Assembly: GCF_014076495.1 (NCBI RefSeq)
Contig: NZ_CP043575.1
Coordinates: forward strand, 434,001-498,000
Length of the DNA stretch: 64,000 nucleotides
Direction: 5' to 3'
From: Comamonas koreensis
GTDB taxonomy: Bacteria; Pseudomonadota; Gammaproteobacteria; Burkholderiales; Burkholderiaceae_C
Positions 1 to 9,966 of this stretch are shown in pieces. The position numbers and the translations under genes were made by a program. The stretch's first letter is position 1; every line of letters starts with the position of its first letter. The notes under the pieces are model-generated. The model saw only the letters and a list, made by a program, of their open reading frames with translations, was not told where the DNA came from and made no database searches.

Positions 1-1254
1 CAGCAGCAAGGGCTGGAGCTGGTCAATCAGCGCGGCCTGCTTGGTCCACAAGGCTGTGCTCTGGGCACTGCCGCGCGTAGTCATGCCCGAGTTGCCGCCA
101 CCCGTGGCCGTGCCGTTGAGGCTGAAGCGCCGCTCGCTGGCATTGAACAGCGCCAGCCGCAGCTCGGCCAGCTGCCGCAACGTGGCCTTGCGGCGCGACT
201 GGATGGTGTTGACGGTGGGCAGCGCCACGCGCTGCTTCCACAGCCACTGGCCCACCGAGGCGCTGCCGCCCAGGCGCAGGCGCGCCTGCGTGTCGCGCAA
301 GGCCGAGGCCAGCTGGCTTTGGCGGTATTCGTCGCTCGCCAGGTCCTGGCGCTCTTTGACCAGGCGGTCGTTGTGCGCCAGGATCTGGGCGGCCAGCGCG
401 CTGTTTTGCTGCGCCAGCTCGCGCACGGCGGCCGAGGCCTCGGCCGTGTCGTTCTCGGCCGCCTGCGTTTGCTGCACCTGCTGCTCGAGCTGCTGGCGGG
501 CGCGGTCGGCAATGCGCTGGTTGAGCCAAGCCACGCGCGGCGTGCGCTCGAGCAGCTCGCGGCGCTGGGTCTGCAGTTGCACATCGAGCAGGCGCTGGCG
601 GGTCTCGATCGTCGATTGCTCTTCCTGGCGCAGTGCCAGCTCCTGCGTGGCGCGGCGGTGCTCGGCGCTGCGGCGCTGCTGGCGCGCCTGGGTCAGCGCC
701 TTCGACTCTCCCGGCTCGGCCGTCACCGGCGTCGCGGTCTCCTGCACGCGCTGCTGCAGGCTGGCCAGGTCGCTGCGGCCATTGCCGGGCTGGGCCACCA
801 GGTTGGCCTGTTCGGCCGCCGATTTCTCGATGCCGGACTTGAGCGCGGCAATCGCCTCGCGCTCGTCGGTCAGTAGCTTTTCCAGCACTTCCTGGCTGGC
901 ATTGGCGGGTACACGCTCTTCCCAGCGCGTCTGTATCTGGCCCAGCTCCTGGTCACTCAGCGGTGCGGGGGGCGCGCCCGCGGGGGTCTGCACGCGGCTG
1001 CGCAGGCGCTCGAGCGACTGGGTCAGCGCATCGGCCTCCTGCTCGGCCGTGGTGGTGGCCTCGCGCTGCGCCTGGATGGCGCGCTCTTCATCGCTGCTGC
1101 TCGATGAACTGCCCCCCAGGCCCGCCAGCGAGGTCAGTGACTGTGCCGTCGCTGCCGAGGGGAGCAGGCATGCGCACAGCAGCAGCCACAGGGCCGGCAA
1201 CCACCAGCGTGGCAGACCCTGGCGGGCAGAGAAAGAGAGGGGGGAGGCTCGCAT
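1..1254 (-). CDS. MscK/KefA-like mechanosensitive channel, N-terminal part (cut by window edge)
   Basis: The first 418 codons of a larger gene are visible; the reading frame runs open off the left edge. The protein begins with a signal-peptide-like stretch (hydrophobic run around residues 17-36 ending in ATAQS). A long Gln/Glu/Ala/Arg-rich helical region follows, with coiled-coil character up to about residue 340. That architecture is typical of the periplasmic N-terminal domain of large MscS-superfamily channels (MscK/KefA/MscM type), whose membrane and pore domains would lie outside the window. The start is the ATG at 1254, next to the signal peptide. It is the last visible gene of a six-gene minus-strand run with the AAA ATPase, flotillin, YqiJ-like, PspA and YjfI-like genes, which suggests a role in envelope stress or membrane tension. 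The pore itself cannot be confirmed here, so the family call rests on the N-terminus alone. Confidence 0.7.
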   Translation of the reverse strand, partial: MRASPLSFSARQGLPRWWLPALWLLLCACLLPSAATAQSLTSLAGLGGSSSSSSDEERAIQAQREATTTAEQEADALTQSLERLRSRVQTPAGAPPAPLSDQELGQIQTRWEERVPANASQEVLEKLLTDEREAIAALKSGIEKSAAEQANLVAQPGNGRSDLASLQQRVQETATPVTAEPGESKALTQARQQRRSAEHRRATQELALRQEEQSTIETRQRLLDVQLQTQRRELLERTPRVAWLNQRIADRARQQLEQQVQQTQAAENDTAEASAAVRELAQQNSALAAQILAHNDRLVKERQDLASDEYRQSQLASALRDTQARLRLGGSASVGQWLWKQRVALPTVNTIQSRRKATLRQLAELRLALFNASERRFSLNGTATGGGNSGMTTRGSAQSTALWTKQAALIDQLQPLLL

Positions 1255-1332
1255 CGGCACAGTGTATCGGTATGCGCCCTCCCCGGAGGCTAGGACAAGG
1301 GCGCTGCTTGCACCTGATAACAATGCTTTCAA

Positions 1333-1380
1333 CGTCCCTGGCGGTGGCCGCGGCGGTAGTGGCTGCAGTTGCCAGGGACG
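1333..1380. repeat. 10-bp perfect inverted repeat between ATPase and MscK-like genes
   Basis: CGTCCCTGGC at 1333-1342 is perfectly complementary to GCCAGGGACG at 1371-1380, with a 28-base loop. It lies in the 135-bp gap between the stop of the giant ATPase gene and the start of the channel gene. There is no T-run on the minus strand, so it is not a standard intrinsic terminator. It could be an mRNA-stabilising or attenuating stem-loop that lowers expression of the channel gene. Confidence 0.5.
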
Positions 1381-1389
1381 CTGGGATGC

Positions 1390-4300
1390 TCAGCGCGGTG
1401 GCCGGCTATCCTGCATGCGGTCAAAGGCCTTGTCGATATCGTCGGCCTGCAAGGTGGCCTGCAGCGGCTGGCGGCCGGCGCGCTGCTGGTCGATCTGCTC
1501 TTGCATGCGGGTGGCGACCTGCATCAGCACGCGGTGCAGCCCCAGCTGCTGGCGCCGGCTCTGGTCCAGGTGCTCGACCACCGGCTGCAGCGACTGCAGC
1601 ACCAGCTGGCCCAGCTGCTGCACGGCCAGGTCCAGCGGCGGTGCATCAGCGTGGCGCGCGGGCTGCGGCGCCGGCGCGCTGTCCAGCACCGCCTGGCGAA
1701 TGCCGTCGAGCGACTGGCCCACGGCCGTTTGCGCCTGGCCCCACTGCGCCAGCATGCGCTGCAGGCCCTCTTGCGCGGCGCTGTCACCCTGGTGGCGGTC
1801 CTGCTGTGCCTGGGCCATCGCACGCGTAGCGGCGACCAGGTCGACCAGCTGGGTCGTCACGCGGGTGGCCGCATCGGCATTGGCGCCGCCTGCGGCCTGC
1901 TGGCGCTGGAACTGGGCCTTGATCTCGGCCCAGCGCGCCTGGGCCTGCGCATCGGCGCTGCCGCGCAGCTCGGCGAGCTTGAGCAGGTTCTCCTCGGCGC
2001 CGCCGGTCAGCATCTGCGCCTCGCCCTGGTAATGGTCGCTCAGCATCTGCGCCATCTCGGCATCGTTCATCACCGGGGTGATCTTCTCGGCGAGCTTGTT
2101 CATGTTGCGGTAGCTGCCCTGCAGCTTGAAAGGCGGCTCCGTGCGGTAGCTGTCGTCCTGCGCGGCGCTGTGGATGTACTGCTGGTTGACCTTAAACACC
2201 AGCTCGCGCACCTGCAGCATGCGCTGGAGCACCGCCTCCATCTCGCGCAGCTCGGCGGCCGCATAGTCGTGCGACAGCGCATTGGCCGACACCTCCTTGC
2301 CCTGCACCCGGTCGAGCAGCAGGTACAGATCCTGCAGGCTGCGCGTGGCCATCGGCGCGAGCACCGCGTTCGAGGTCATGCTGTTTTCGATATAGCTGAG
2401 CTTGAAGACCTCATCCATGCCGCCCAGCACATCGCCCAGGTTGTAGATGTCGGCGCGGTTGGCCAGCATGTCGGGGATCTTGAAGACCTCGCCCGACTCG
2501 GTATAGGGGTTGCCGGACATGACCACGCAAAAGCGCTTGCCGCGCATGTCATGGGTCTTGGTCTGGCCCCTCCACACCCCTTCGATGCGGCGCGTGCCAT
2601 CGGACAGCGAGATGAACTTCTGCAAGAACTCCGGATGCGTGTGCTGGATATCGTCGATATACAGCATCACGTTGTTGGCCATCTCCAGCGCGAGGTTGAG
2701 CTTTTCGAGCTCCTTGGCCGCCGTCGCATCGGGCGCCTGGGCCGGGTCGAGCGAGCGCACCGAGTGGCCCAGCGCCGGGCCGTTGATCTTCATGAAGATG
2801 AGACCCAGGCGGTTGGCCACGTACTCCATCAAGGTGGTCTTGCCGTAGCCGGGCGGCGAGATCATCATCAGCAGGCCCATCTGGTCGGTGCGCTTGTTCT
2901 CGCCCACGACGCCGATCTGCTTGGCCAGGTTGTCGCCAATCACCGGCAGGTAGATCTCGTTGATGAGCCGGTTGCGCACAAAGGACGACAGCGGCCGGGC
3001 CTTGAACTCCTCGAGCCGGAAGCGCGCGCGGTACTCGCCCAGCAGCTGCTGGCGCAGCGCCTGGTAGCGCTCCCACTGCGGCAGATAGCGGCGGTAGTGG
3101 CGCGCCGCACGCGTGGTCAGCTCGTCGAGCTGGATGGACATGCGGCCGGCATCCACCCGGCCATGCTGGCCCAGCAGGCCCAGCACCTCGCAGCGCAGAT
3201 CCACATTGCTGACCTGGTGCGGCAGCTCGCCCTGGCAGACCAGCCAGGCGGCCGCTTCGCTGCAGTAAGGCAGCCAGGCGGCACGCTCGGCCTCGGGGGC
3301 GGCCTTGGCCACTGTCTGCAGCCAGTGCAGCGCGCTGCGCCAGCGCTGGGCCAGCGGTGCGGCGCCGCGCTCGCGGCTGGCCTGGCCGGCCTCGCCGCCC
3401 GCCCAGTAGCGCTGCAGATCGGCCCAGTGCAGGCCTTCCTTGGGGCCGGCCTTGAGCGCCTGCTGCAGCGCGGCCACCACCGCCTGGCTGGCGCCCGAGA
3501 AATGGAAGCGCAGCGCCTTGTGCGCCAGCTCGGCCTGCAGGTAATCGGCGGCGGCGCGCAGCAGGTTGTCAGTCTCGCTGTCCCACTCTCCCGCATCGGG
3601 CGCTGCCGCTGCCAGCAAGGGGCTGGCCGGGTCGGCGCGCAGCAGCGCATCGAGCAGGCCCTGGTCCTGCGCAAAGGCGCGCAGCTGGGCCATGATGTCG
3701 GTCTGCAGCGCCAGGCGCTCGGCCTCGCTACCCAGCAGCTGCTGCATGGCCTGGGCCTGCTGCGCGCGCTCGGGCCAGCGTGCAATGCTGCTGGCCAGCT
3801 GGGGCTGCTGGATATGGGCCTGCTGGCTCCAGAACAAGAGCGCCAGGCTGCGTGCCTGCGGCGCATGGCGCAGCACCCCGGCGCCATCGGCCAGCGGCAC
3901 CAGCGCCTGCAATATGACGGCCGCATCATGGTCGTGGATGCCGCGCTCATAGCCGTCGCGGTAGCGCGGCGCAGAAAACTCGCGGATCGCCTGGGTCAGC
4001 GCCTCGCCATCGGGCAGGAGCTGGCGCAGGCGGTCCTGGCTCCAGCCTTCGCGCCCGGCACGCACGGCCTGCACCACCTCCAGCGCCAGGTACTCGCCCC
4101 GGTACATCTCGGCCGATTCGGCCGGCGACGAGGCATCCCAGTAGGCCTGCAGGCCGGCCAGCTCTGCATTGTCCACCGGCTCGAAGTACTCGGTGCCCAC
4201 CAGGTGCAGGTAGAGCTGGCCGTCGCGCGGCAGCAAGGTCAGGTCCAGGTCCTGGTTGCCCACCGAGAAACGGTGGCGGCCCAGGCGGATCAGCTTGCCA

Positions 4301-6891
4301 TCGCCCTCGTACAGGTCGGTTCGGTCCTGCAGCGCGCGGAAGGCCTGGTCGCGCAGCGACTTGATGCGGCTGTCGATGTCATCGGCCTTGACGGGGTCCT
4401 GCAACTCGCCGCGCAGGCGCCCGGCCAATTCCTTGAGCTTGGCAATGAGCGGGTCGCCGGCAAAGAACGCGTGCAGTGCCTCTGGGCTGGCGATCTTTTC
4501 GGTGCGCTTGGGCAGGCCTTGCACAATGCGCAGCGCGGCATCGAGCACGCCCTGGGCGCGGCGCTGGCGCTCGTCCTGCAAGGACTGCTTGCGCGCCTCG
4601 AAAGTCTCCAGCACCTCTTCGCGCTTGGCGATGATGTCCGAGAGAAACTGCGCATGCTCGCCAAACTGGCTCTCGATGTCTTCGAGCTGCACCAGGAGGC
4701 GCGCGAGCTGCTCATCGCATTTCTCGGGCGTCTGGGCCAGGTTCAGGCCGCTGACGATGCTTTGCGAGAACAGCGCCAGCTGCGCGGCAAACTGGGCCAG
4801 GTTCTCGGCGCTGCCCAGGCCGGATTTGCGCTGCTCGGCGCGCGCGCGCACCTGGTTCAAGCGGGCGTAGATGGACGAGATGCGGTCCACCACCGCCGTG
4901 CGCTGGGTGGCGTCGTCAATCTTGAGGCTGCCCATCAGCTCGGACAGCAGATCGAGCGCGGCCGACATCTGGGCCATCTGCGCCAGCGGCTCGGCCAGCT
5001 GCACCACCGTGGTCGCTGCCTGGGCCTGCTGGTCCAGCGCCTGCAGCTGCTCCACATAGGGCTGCATGGCCGCGTCGGTGGCGATAAAGCCGGCCGTGCG
5101 CTGCGAGACTTCAGCCTGGGCCTCCTCGGCCGTCTGCACCATGGCCTCGATCGCTGCGGCATCCACATAGCGCAGCTCGCGCGTGGCCAGCAGCTGGCCG
5201 CGCAATGCGGCCAGATCGGTCAGCGCCCCCACATAGGCATCGATGCTGTCGCCGTCGGACAGGCGAATCTGCTTGAGCAGCTGCGCATGGCGGCTGCTGA
5301 CCTCGCCCATGGCCTTGGCCGAGGCCTGGCGGATGCTCTCGACCTTTTCGTACTCGTCGAGCACCGCGTCGCCGGTGGCGACAATGCCCAAAAGGTTCTC
5401 ATGCAGCGCCTGCATGCCCGGGCTGCTGAGCCAGTGGTAGCGCTCAAAGAGGCGCCGCGCCGTGTCGATCAGCCGCTCATAGCGCGGCAGCGAGACCTCG
5501 GTGGCGGCAATCTCCTTGCGCACGCTGTACAGGTCGGAGATGCCGCTGACCAGCTCGGCATTGCCGATGCGGCCCAGCACGCTGTCCTTTTGCGGCTGGC
5601 GCGCGGCATAGTCGTCCGACGCAAAGGGCGTGCGCCACAGCTGCATCGGGTGCACGCGCGAGGCCTCATTGCTCTCGGCAGCAAAGATGACAATGCGGCC
5701 ATCGTCCATGCGCGCATAGCCGTGGCCGATCAGGGGCGGCTGCAGCGCCCGCTCGATCAGGTTGTACTTGAACAGCGCCATGCGCCCGCTCTCGGGCTCG
5801 TAGAACACATAGAGCACATCCTCGCCATTGGGCGAGCGGATGCTGCGGCGGTAGCGCATGCCCTGCATGTTCTGCTCGAAGGCGCGGTGTTCGCCGTTTT
5901 GCAGATAGTAGCCACCGGGGAAGATGATGCCGTGGTCCTGGGGCAGCTGGATGCAGGCCGCGCCAATCGCATCCATGCGCAGCACCTGGCGCGACAAGGT
6001 GTTGTAGACCAGGTAACGCCACTGGTCCTCACGGTAGGGCAGGATCTTGAGCAACACCAGGCTGCCGACGGCCGCGTATTCAAACACCGCGTCATCGAGC
6101 GACTGGTTCTTCTCCTGCACCGGCTCGCGGTAGATGCCCAGGCCGTCATTGGTGTTGTTCTCGACCTTGATCGTCAGGTCGCCGTCAAGCGTCTCGACAA
6201 ACACCTTGTCCAAGATATTGATGTGCGGGTGGCGGCCCTGCACCAGGTGCTCGCGGCCGGCGCGCTGCCACTCAAAATCATGGGGGGCAGGCAGCTCGAT
6301 GTCGCGCTCGCCCCGGTTGTCGATGTAACGGATCTGCTGGCCATCGGGCGAGACCGACCAGCGGAACACCCGCACATCGCCCAGGCGCTCGCCGATCTGG
6401 AAGCTGGCCAGCAGCTTGCCATCCCGCACCGCCAGCTGCATCAGCTTGGTGTGCTTGTAGTAGGCGTAGAGCTCCTGGAAATCCTGCACAAAGCTCTGGA
6501 TGCCCAGGAAGCTGTCCTTGAGCTCGACCGGCGTGACTTCGTAGCCCTGCTCGCCCTCGTGCAGGCGGTAGAGCGCAAACACATCCTCGATGCGCGTCTC
6601 CTGCTTGAGGCCCATGAACACGTTGTAGCCAAACAGCAAAAAGCCGCCGACCTGGGCGATGTCGCGGCCCAGGCAGTTGTTTTCGGTGCGCACCCGCATG
6701 CGGGCGATGACCTCCATCTGGCTGCGGCCAAACTCCTCCAGCCGCGCTTCGTTGAGTTCGCGCGCCAGCGTCTCCAGCGCCTGGCCCTGGGCATCGAGCC
6801 GCTTGGCCAGCACTTCATAGGAGCCGCCGCTGGCGACGGCGTCGTCAACGGCAGAGCGGTCCGGTAGGTGGTTGGTGGGGATAGTGGACAT
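1390..6891 (-). CDS. Giant AAA-family ATPase (annotated in databases as 'DNA repair ATPase')
   Basis: An 1833-residue cytoplasmic protein without signal peptide or obvious membrane segment. The C-terminal third carries an AAA ATPase core: Walker A PPGYGKTT near residue 1346 and Walker B MLYIDDI near residue 1410, followed by a GNPYTESGE sensor-like stretch. The N-terminal 500 residues are beta-rich with repeated short strand motifs, and the centre (about 500-900) is helical and coiled-coil-like. This matches a family usually called DNA repair ATPase, though the name has little experimental support and the linkage here argues for a membrane-associated role. It sits directly downstream of the flotillin gene (129 bp) and upstream of the MscK-like gene. 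A working guess is an AAA remodeller acting on the PspA/flotillin membrane system. The long plus-strand frame opposite it is a codon-bias shadow. Confidence 0.85.
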   Translation of the reverse strand: MSTIPTNHLPDRSAVDDAVASGGSYEVLAKRLDAQGQALETLARELNEARLEEFGRSQMEVIARMRVRTENNCLGRDIAQVGGFLLFGYNVFMGLKQETRIEDVFALYRLHEGEQGYEVTPVELKDSFLGIQSFVQDFQELYAYYKHTKLMQLAVRDGKLLASFQIGERLGDVRVFRWSVSPDGQQIRYIDNRGERDIELPAPHDFEWQRAGREHLVQGRHPHINILDKVFVETLDGDLTIKVENNTNDGLGIYREPVQEKNQSLDDAVFEYAAVGSLVLLKILPYREDQWRYLVYNTLSRQVLRMDAIGAACIQLPQDHGIIFPGGYYLQNGEHRAFEQNMQGMRYRRSIRSPNGEDVLYVFYEPESGRMALFKYNLIERALQPPLIGHGYARMDDGRIVIFAAESNEASRVHPMQLWRTPFASDDYAARQPQKDSVLGRIGNAELVSGISDLYSVRKEIAATEVSLPRYERLIDTARRLFERYHWLSSPGMQALHENLLGIVATGDAVLDEYEKVESIRQASAKAMGEVSSRHAQLLKQIRLSDGDSIDAYVGALTDLAALRGQLLATRELRYVDAAAIEAMVQTAEEAQAEVSQRTAGFIATDAAMQPYVEQLQALDQQAQAATTVVQLAEPLAQMAQMSAALDLLSELMGSLKIDDATQRTAVVDRISSIYARLNQVRARAEQRKSGLGSAENLAQFAAQLALFSQSIVSGLNLAQTPEKCDEQLARLLVQLEDIESQFGEHAQFLSDIIAKREEVLETFEARKQSLQDERQRRAQGVLDAALRIVQGLPKRTEKIASPEALHAFFAGDPLIAKLKELAGRLRGELQDPVKADDIDSRIKSLRDQAFRALQDRTDLYEGDGKLIRLGRHRFSVGNQDLDLTLLPRDGQLYLHLVGTEYFEPVDNAELAGLQAYWDASSPAESAEMYRGEYLALEVVQAVRAGREGWSQDRLRQLLPDGEALTQAIREFSAPRYRDGYERGIHDHDAAVILQALVPLADGAGVLRHAPQARSLALLFWSQQAHIQQPQLASSIARWPERAQQAQAMQQLLGSEAERLALQTDIMAQLRAFAQDQGLLDALLRADPASPLLAAAAPDAGEWDSETDNLLRAAADYLQAELAHKALRFHFSGASQAVVAALQQALKAGPKEGLHWADLQRYWAGGEAGQASRERGAAPLAQRWRSALHWLQTVAKAAPEAERAAWLPYCSEAAAWLVCQGELPHQVSNVDLRCEVLGLLGQHGRVDAGRMSIQLDELTTRAARHYRRYLPQWERYQALRQQLLGEYRARFRLEEFKARPLSSFVRNRLINEIYLPVIGDNLAKQIGVVGENKRTDQMGLLMMISPPGYGKTTLMEYVANRLGLIFMKINGPALGHSVRSLDPAQAPDATAAKELEKLNLALEMANNVMLYIDDIQHTHPEFLQKFISLSDGTRRIEGVWRGQTKTHDMRGKRFCVVMSGNPYTESGEVFKIPDMLANRADIYNLGDVLGGMDEVFKLSYIENSMTSNAVLAPMATRSLQDLYLLLDRVQGKEVSANALSHDYAAAELREMEAVLQRMLQVRELVFKVNQQYIHSAAQDDSYRTEPPFKLQGSYRNMNKLAEKITPVMNDAEMAQMLSDHYQGEAQMLTGGAEENLLKLAELRGSADAQAQARWAEIKAQFQRQQAAGGANADAATRVTTQLVDLVAATRAMAQAQQDRHQGDSAAQEGLQRMLAQWGQAQTAVGQSLDGIRQAVLDSAPAPQPARHADAPPLDLAVQQLGQLVLQSLQPVVEHLDQSRRQQLGLHRVLMQVATRMQEQIDQQRAGRQPLQATLQADDIDKAFDRMQDSRPPR

Positions 6892-7020
6892 GGCTAGAGC
6901 GGCAGAGAATGCGGTGGGGCAAGGCCGGCCAGCACGGGTGCTGGGGCCTGCGATGGGAGTGGCCCGCCCAGCGGCGCACAGGGCGCCGCCGGGCCAGGCG
7001 GGCTAGGCCAAGGCCTGGAC

Positions 7021-9111
7021 TCAGGACTCGGCCGCCGATGGCGGCAGGCTCTTCTTGTCCTGGCCGCCGCCCAGCAGGTTGCTCAGTGCATCCGTGGGCA
7101 GGCCCTTGCCGCCGATGAACTTTTGCAGCAGCTCCTGCACGATGGGGCTCTTGGCCGAGACACCCTCGACCGCCTTGCCCACCGACAGCGCCTTGGCAAA
7201 GTTGTTGAAGAAGTCGCCACCGCCGCCGACGATGTCGATATTGGCCTTGGACAGCGCGGCCGACAGCACCTCGGCCTGCTCCTGCGCCACGGTCTTGTTC
7301 GCCTCGATCGCAGCCAGCGCCTGCTCGAAGTTCTTCTCCAGCTGCATGCGGAACTCTTCGTGCGAGCGGGCCTGGTCGGACAGCGACGCGAGCGCCGTGA
7401 ACTTTTCGGTCAGACCCTTGGCCTCGGCAAACAGCTTGTCGCGCAGCACATCGGCTTCGGACTGGCCGACATCGCGGGTCACCACTGCCTTGGTGTTGCC
7501 CACCTGGGCTTCACCACGGGCCTGTGCCATCAGACGCTCTTCGAGCACCTTGGCATCGGCCAGGCCCAGCTTTTCGTTGGCATCGGCCTGCGCCTCGATC
7601 ACGCGCACTTCGGCCAGGCCCTTTTCCTCTTCGCCGCGCGCCTGGGCGATCAGCTTTTCGGCAATGATCTTGGCCTGCACCATGCCCTCGCGCTCAATGG
7701 CCGCTGCCGTCACTTCGCGCACCTTGGCGTCCGCCAGGCCCGGCGCTGCGCGCTCGACCTCGATGGCCTCGGCCATCTTCTTCTTGGCTTCGGCGGTCTT
7801 GCCGGCCGCTTCCAGCTCGGCCTGGGCCAAGGTGGTCACCTCGACGGCCTTGTGGCGCGATGCCGACTCGTCGGCCTCGGCCTTCTTGACCTGGCGCACC
7901 ATGTCTTCTTCGGCCTGGGCCTGGGCGGTCAGCACGGTGACCTGCTTCATGCGCTCGGCCTCGGACACCACGCGCACTTCCTTGATGCGCTCCTCTTCCT
8001 GGGCCACGCCCTTTTCCACCACCACGCGCTCGCGGATCACATTGGCGATATTGGCCTTCTCGACCTCGATGGCCTTTTCCTTCTCGATGCGCTGCAGCTC
8101 CACCTCGCGCTGGCGCGAGACCACTTCCAGGTCCTTGGCGCGGGTGACCTTTTCAATCTCGATCACCACCGCGCGCTCGCGGTTCTGCTGGGCCACCGCC
8201 ACTTCGCGCTGGCGGTTTTCCTCGCGGATGTCGAGCTGCTCCTGCGTCTGGATACGGGCCTGCTCGGCCTTGAGGCGCTCTTCTTCCTGCACCTTCTGGG
8301 TCTCGGCCTGCTCGCGCGCCTGGATGGTGGCGATCTCGCGCTTTTGGCGCGCCTCGGCATCAGCCTGCTGGCGCTCGAGCGCCAGCATCGCTTCCTTGGT
8401 CTCGACGTTCTTCTTGGTCACGGCCAGCTCGGCATTGCGCTCGAGCTCGTTGGTGACGATGTTCTGGTTGGCCGTCAGCTCGGTGATTTTGCGAATCCCT
8501 TCGGCGTCCAGGATGTTGTTCGGGTCCAGCGAGGCCTTGGAGGTCTGCTCCAGGTAGTCGATGGCCACGTCTTCGAGCACATAGCCGTTCAGGTCATTGC
8601 CGATCACATGGATGATCTGGTCGCGGAAATCCTGGCGGTTCTCGAACAGTTTGACAAAGTCGATCTGCTTGCCCACGGTCTTCAAGGCCTCGGAGAACTT
8701 GGCATTGAACAGCTCATTGACGGCACCCTTCTCCGATGCACGCTCCACACCGATGGCCTTGGCCACCTTGAGCACATCGGCGGCGGTCTCGTTGACGCGC
8801 AGGTAGAAGGCCACGGTGATGTCGGCACGCATGTTGTCGCGGCAGATCAGGCCTTCCTTGCCACGGCGGTCAATCTCCAAGGTGATCAGCGAGATGCGCA
8901 TGAACTCCTTCTTGTGGATCACCGGCAGCACCATGCCGCCGGTGAACTTCACCTTGGGCTGCGAGGTCGTGTCATTGATGATCAAGGCCGTGCCCTGGGG
9001 CACCTTGATGTAGAAGGCCTTGACCAGCGCAAACAGGCCCAGGATGACGATGAAGACCGTGCCGATCACCACCCCCGCGACGATGTACCACTCCAGATTT
9101 CCCCAATTCAT
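7021..9111 (-). CDS. YqiK-like flotillin (SPFH/Band 7 protein)
   Basis: A 696-residue flotillin. One N-terminal membrane segment (about residues 9-32) is followed by an SPFH/Band 7 domain to about residue 200. A very long Glu/Ala/Lys/Gln/Arg-rich coiled coil (about 210-600) follows, then a short Gly-rich C-terminus. Flotillins organise membrane microdomains and oligomerise through the coiled coil. At roughly 700 residues it is longer than E. coli YqiK (about 550), mainly through the coiled coil. The ATG at 9111 is preceded by AGGGAGC on the minus strand. The upstream neighbour encodes a YqiJ-like protein, the usual partner of YqiK, and PspA is one gene further up, so a shared membrane-integrity function is likely. 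Confidence 0.92.
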   Translation of the reverse strand: MNWGNLEWYIVAGVVIGTVFIVILGLFALVKAFYIKVPQGTALIINDTTSQPKVKFTGGMVLPVIHKKEFMRISLITLEIDRRGKEGLICRDNMRADITVAFYLRVNETAADVLKVAKAIGVERASEKGAVNELFNAKFSEALKTVGKQIDFVKLFENRQDFRDQIIHVIGNDLNGYVLEDVAIDYLEQTSKASLDPNNILDAEGIRKITELTANQNIVTNELERNAELAVTKKNVETKEAMLALERQQADAEARQKREIATIQAREQAETQKVQEEERLKAEQARIQTQEQLDIREENRQREVAVAQQNRERAVVIEIEKVTRAKDLEVVSRQREVELQRIEKEKAIEVEKANIANVIRERVVVEKGVAQEEERIKEVRVVSEAERMKQVTVLTAQAQAEEDMVRQVKKAEADESASRHKAVEVTTLAQAELEAAGKTAEAKKKMAEAIEVERAAPGLADAKVREVTAAAIEREGMVQAKIIAEKLIAQARGEEEKGLAEVRVIEAQADANEKLGLADAKVLEERLMAQARGEAQVGNTKAVVTRDVGQSEADVLRDKLFAEAKGLTEKFTALASLSDQARSHEEFRMQLEKNFEQALAAIEANKTVAQEQAEVLSAALSKANIDIVGGGGDFFNNFAKALSVGKAVEGVSAKSPIVQELLQKFIGGKGLPTDALSNLLGGGQDKKSLPPSAAES

Positions 9112-9189
9112 GCGTAGCTCCCTATCAGTATCAATTTCTAAAAAAATGCGATGCGGGCCCGCCGCGCCGGCGCTGGCGAGCCGCTCCTA

Positions 9190-9873
9190 TCAAACAGGTG
9201 GGTGCAAACCCGGTATCTCGCTGCCGTCGAACTCGGCCTTGCTGACCACGCGCCAGGCGTTGTGCGCTGGCAGGTGCTCGATCAGCACGATCTCGGTGCC
9301 GCGCGGCAGATCGCGCTCGGGCGAGCGCATCTGCACATTGAGCCCGCCGCCGCCGTCATCGACGCTGCCGTAACCTTGCGTGGCGTTGACAACGCCGCTG
9401 CGCACCAGGCCTGTGCGGCCCAGCAGCACCTGCGGGGTTTCGGGCGGCGCAATGCGCGCCACCAGGCCGCGCAGCGGCCGCAGCACCACCACGGTGGCGG
9501 CAAAGCCCAGCACCAACGCGGCCAGCGCCAGCGCGCTGCCGATGATGAGGTTGACCAGGGTCCAGCCCTGGGGCATCGGCACCAGATGGCACAGCACATA
9601 GGAGGCCAGCCAGGACAGCAGCAGCAACACCGTCAGGATGACGGTGGCCGGAATGCCGCCCAGGCCCACCTTGAGCAGCAGGCCGGCCAGCGCGCTGACC
9701 GAATGCTCCACGCCATGGGCATGGTCGCTGCCATCGAACAGCAGCCATTGGTCCAGTGAATCGGTCTCCACCAGGCCCACCAGCGCGATCAGCCAGTACA
9801 GCAGCATGCACAGCAGCAATGCGCCGAAGATGAAGGTCGGAAAGCCCAGCGCATAGTGCAGAAAGGTCGACAT
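9190..9873 (-). CDS. YqiJ-like inner-membrane protein with OB-fold C-terminus
   Basis: A 227-residue membrane protein with hydrophobic segments near residues 8-35, about 65-90 and about 100-125, then a soluble beta-rich C-terminal domain ending HNAWRVVSKAEFDGSEIPG. That C-terminus is typical of the NfeD/YqiJ OB-fold that pairs with SPFH proteins. The start chosen is the ATG at 9873, which gives a normal YqiJ N-terminus (MSTFLHYALGFPTF) behind an AGAGGGA ribosome site; the frame is open further upstream but that part looks non-coding. It lies between pspA (93 bp upstream) and the flotillin gene (78 bp downstream). NfeD-type proteins are thought to anchor or modulate their flotillin partners. 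Confidence 0.85.
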   Translation of the reverse strand: MSTFLHYALGFPTFIFGALLLCMLLYWLIALVGLVETDSLDQWLLFDGSDHAHGVEHSVSALAGLLLKVGLGGIPATVILTVLLLLSWLASYVLCHLVPMPQGWTLVNLIIGSALALAALVLGFAATVVVLRPLRGLVARIAPPETPQVLLGRTGLVRSGVVNATQGYGSVDDGGGGLNVQMRSPERDLPRGTEIVLIEHLPAHNAWRVVSKAEFDGSEIPGLHPPV

Positions 9874-9966
9874 GGCAGTCCCTCTTCTCGGTGTGCGGTA
9901 GCGGGCGTGACGCCGGCTCCTCACTTGTTGTGTGTCTGGTCGGGCCCGCCAGGGGCCCGGGCGCGA

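Noticed and set aside
1369..6867. An 1832-codon open frame on the plus strand
   Set aside because: It lies exactly opposite the AAA ATPase gene and has Leu/His/Arg/Gln-rich composition typical of antisense frames in GC-rich DNA; no domain or ribosome site is visible.
7123..9117. A 664-codon plus-strand frame
   Set aside because: Antisense shadow of the flotillin gene, with low-complexity Leu/Gly/His content.
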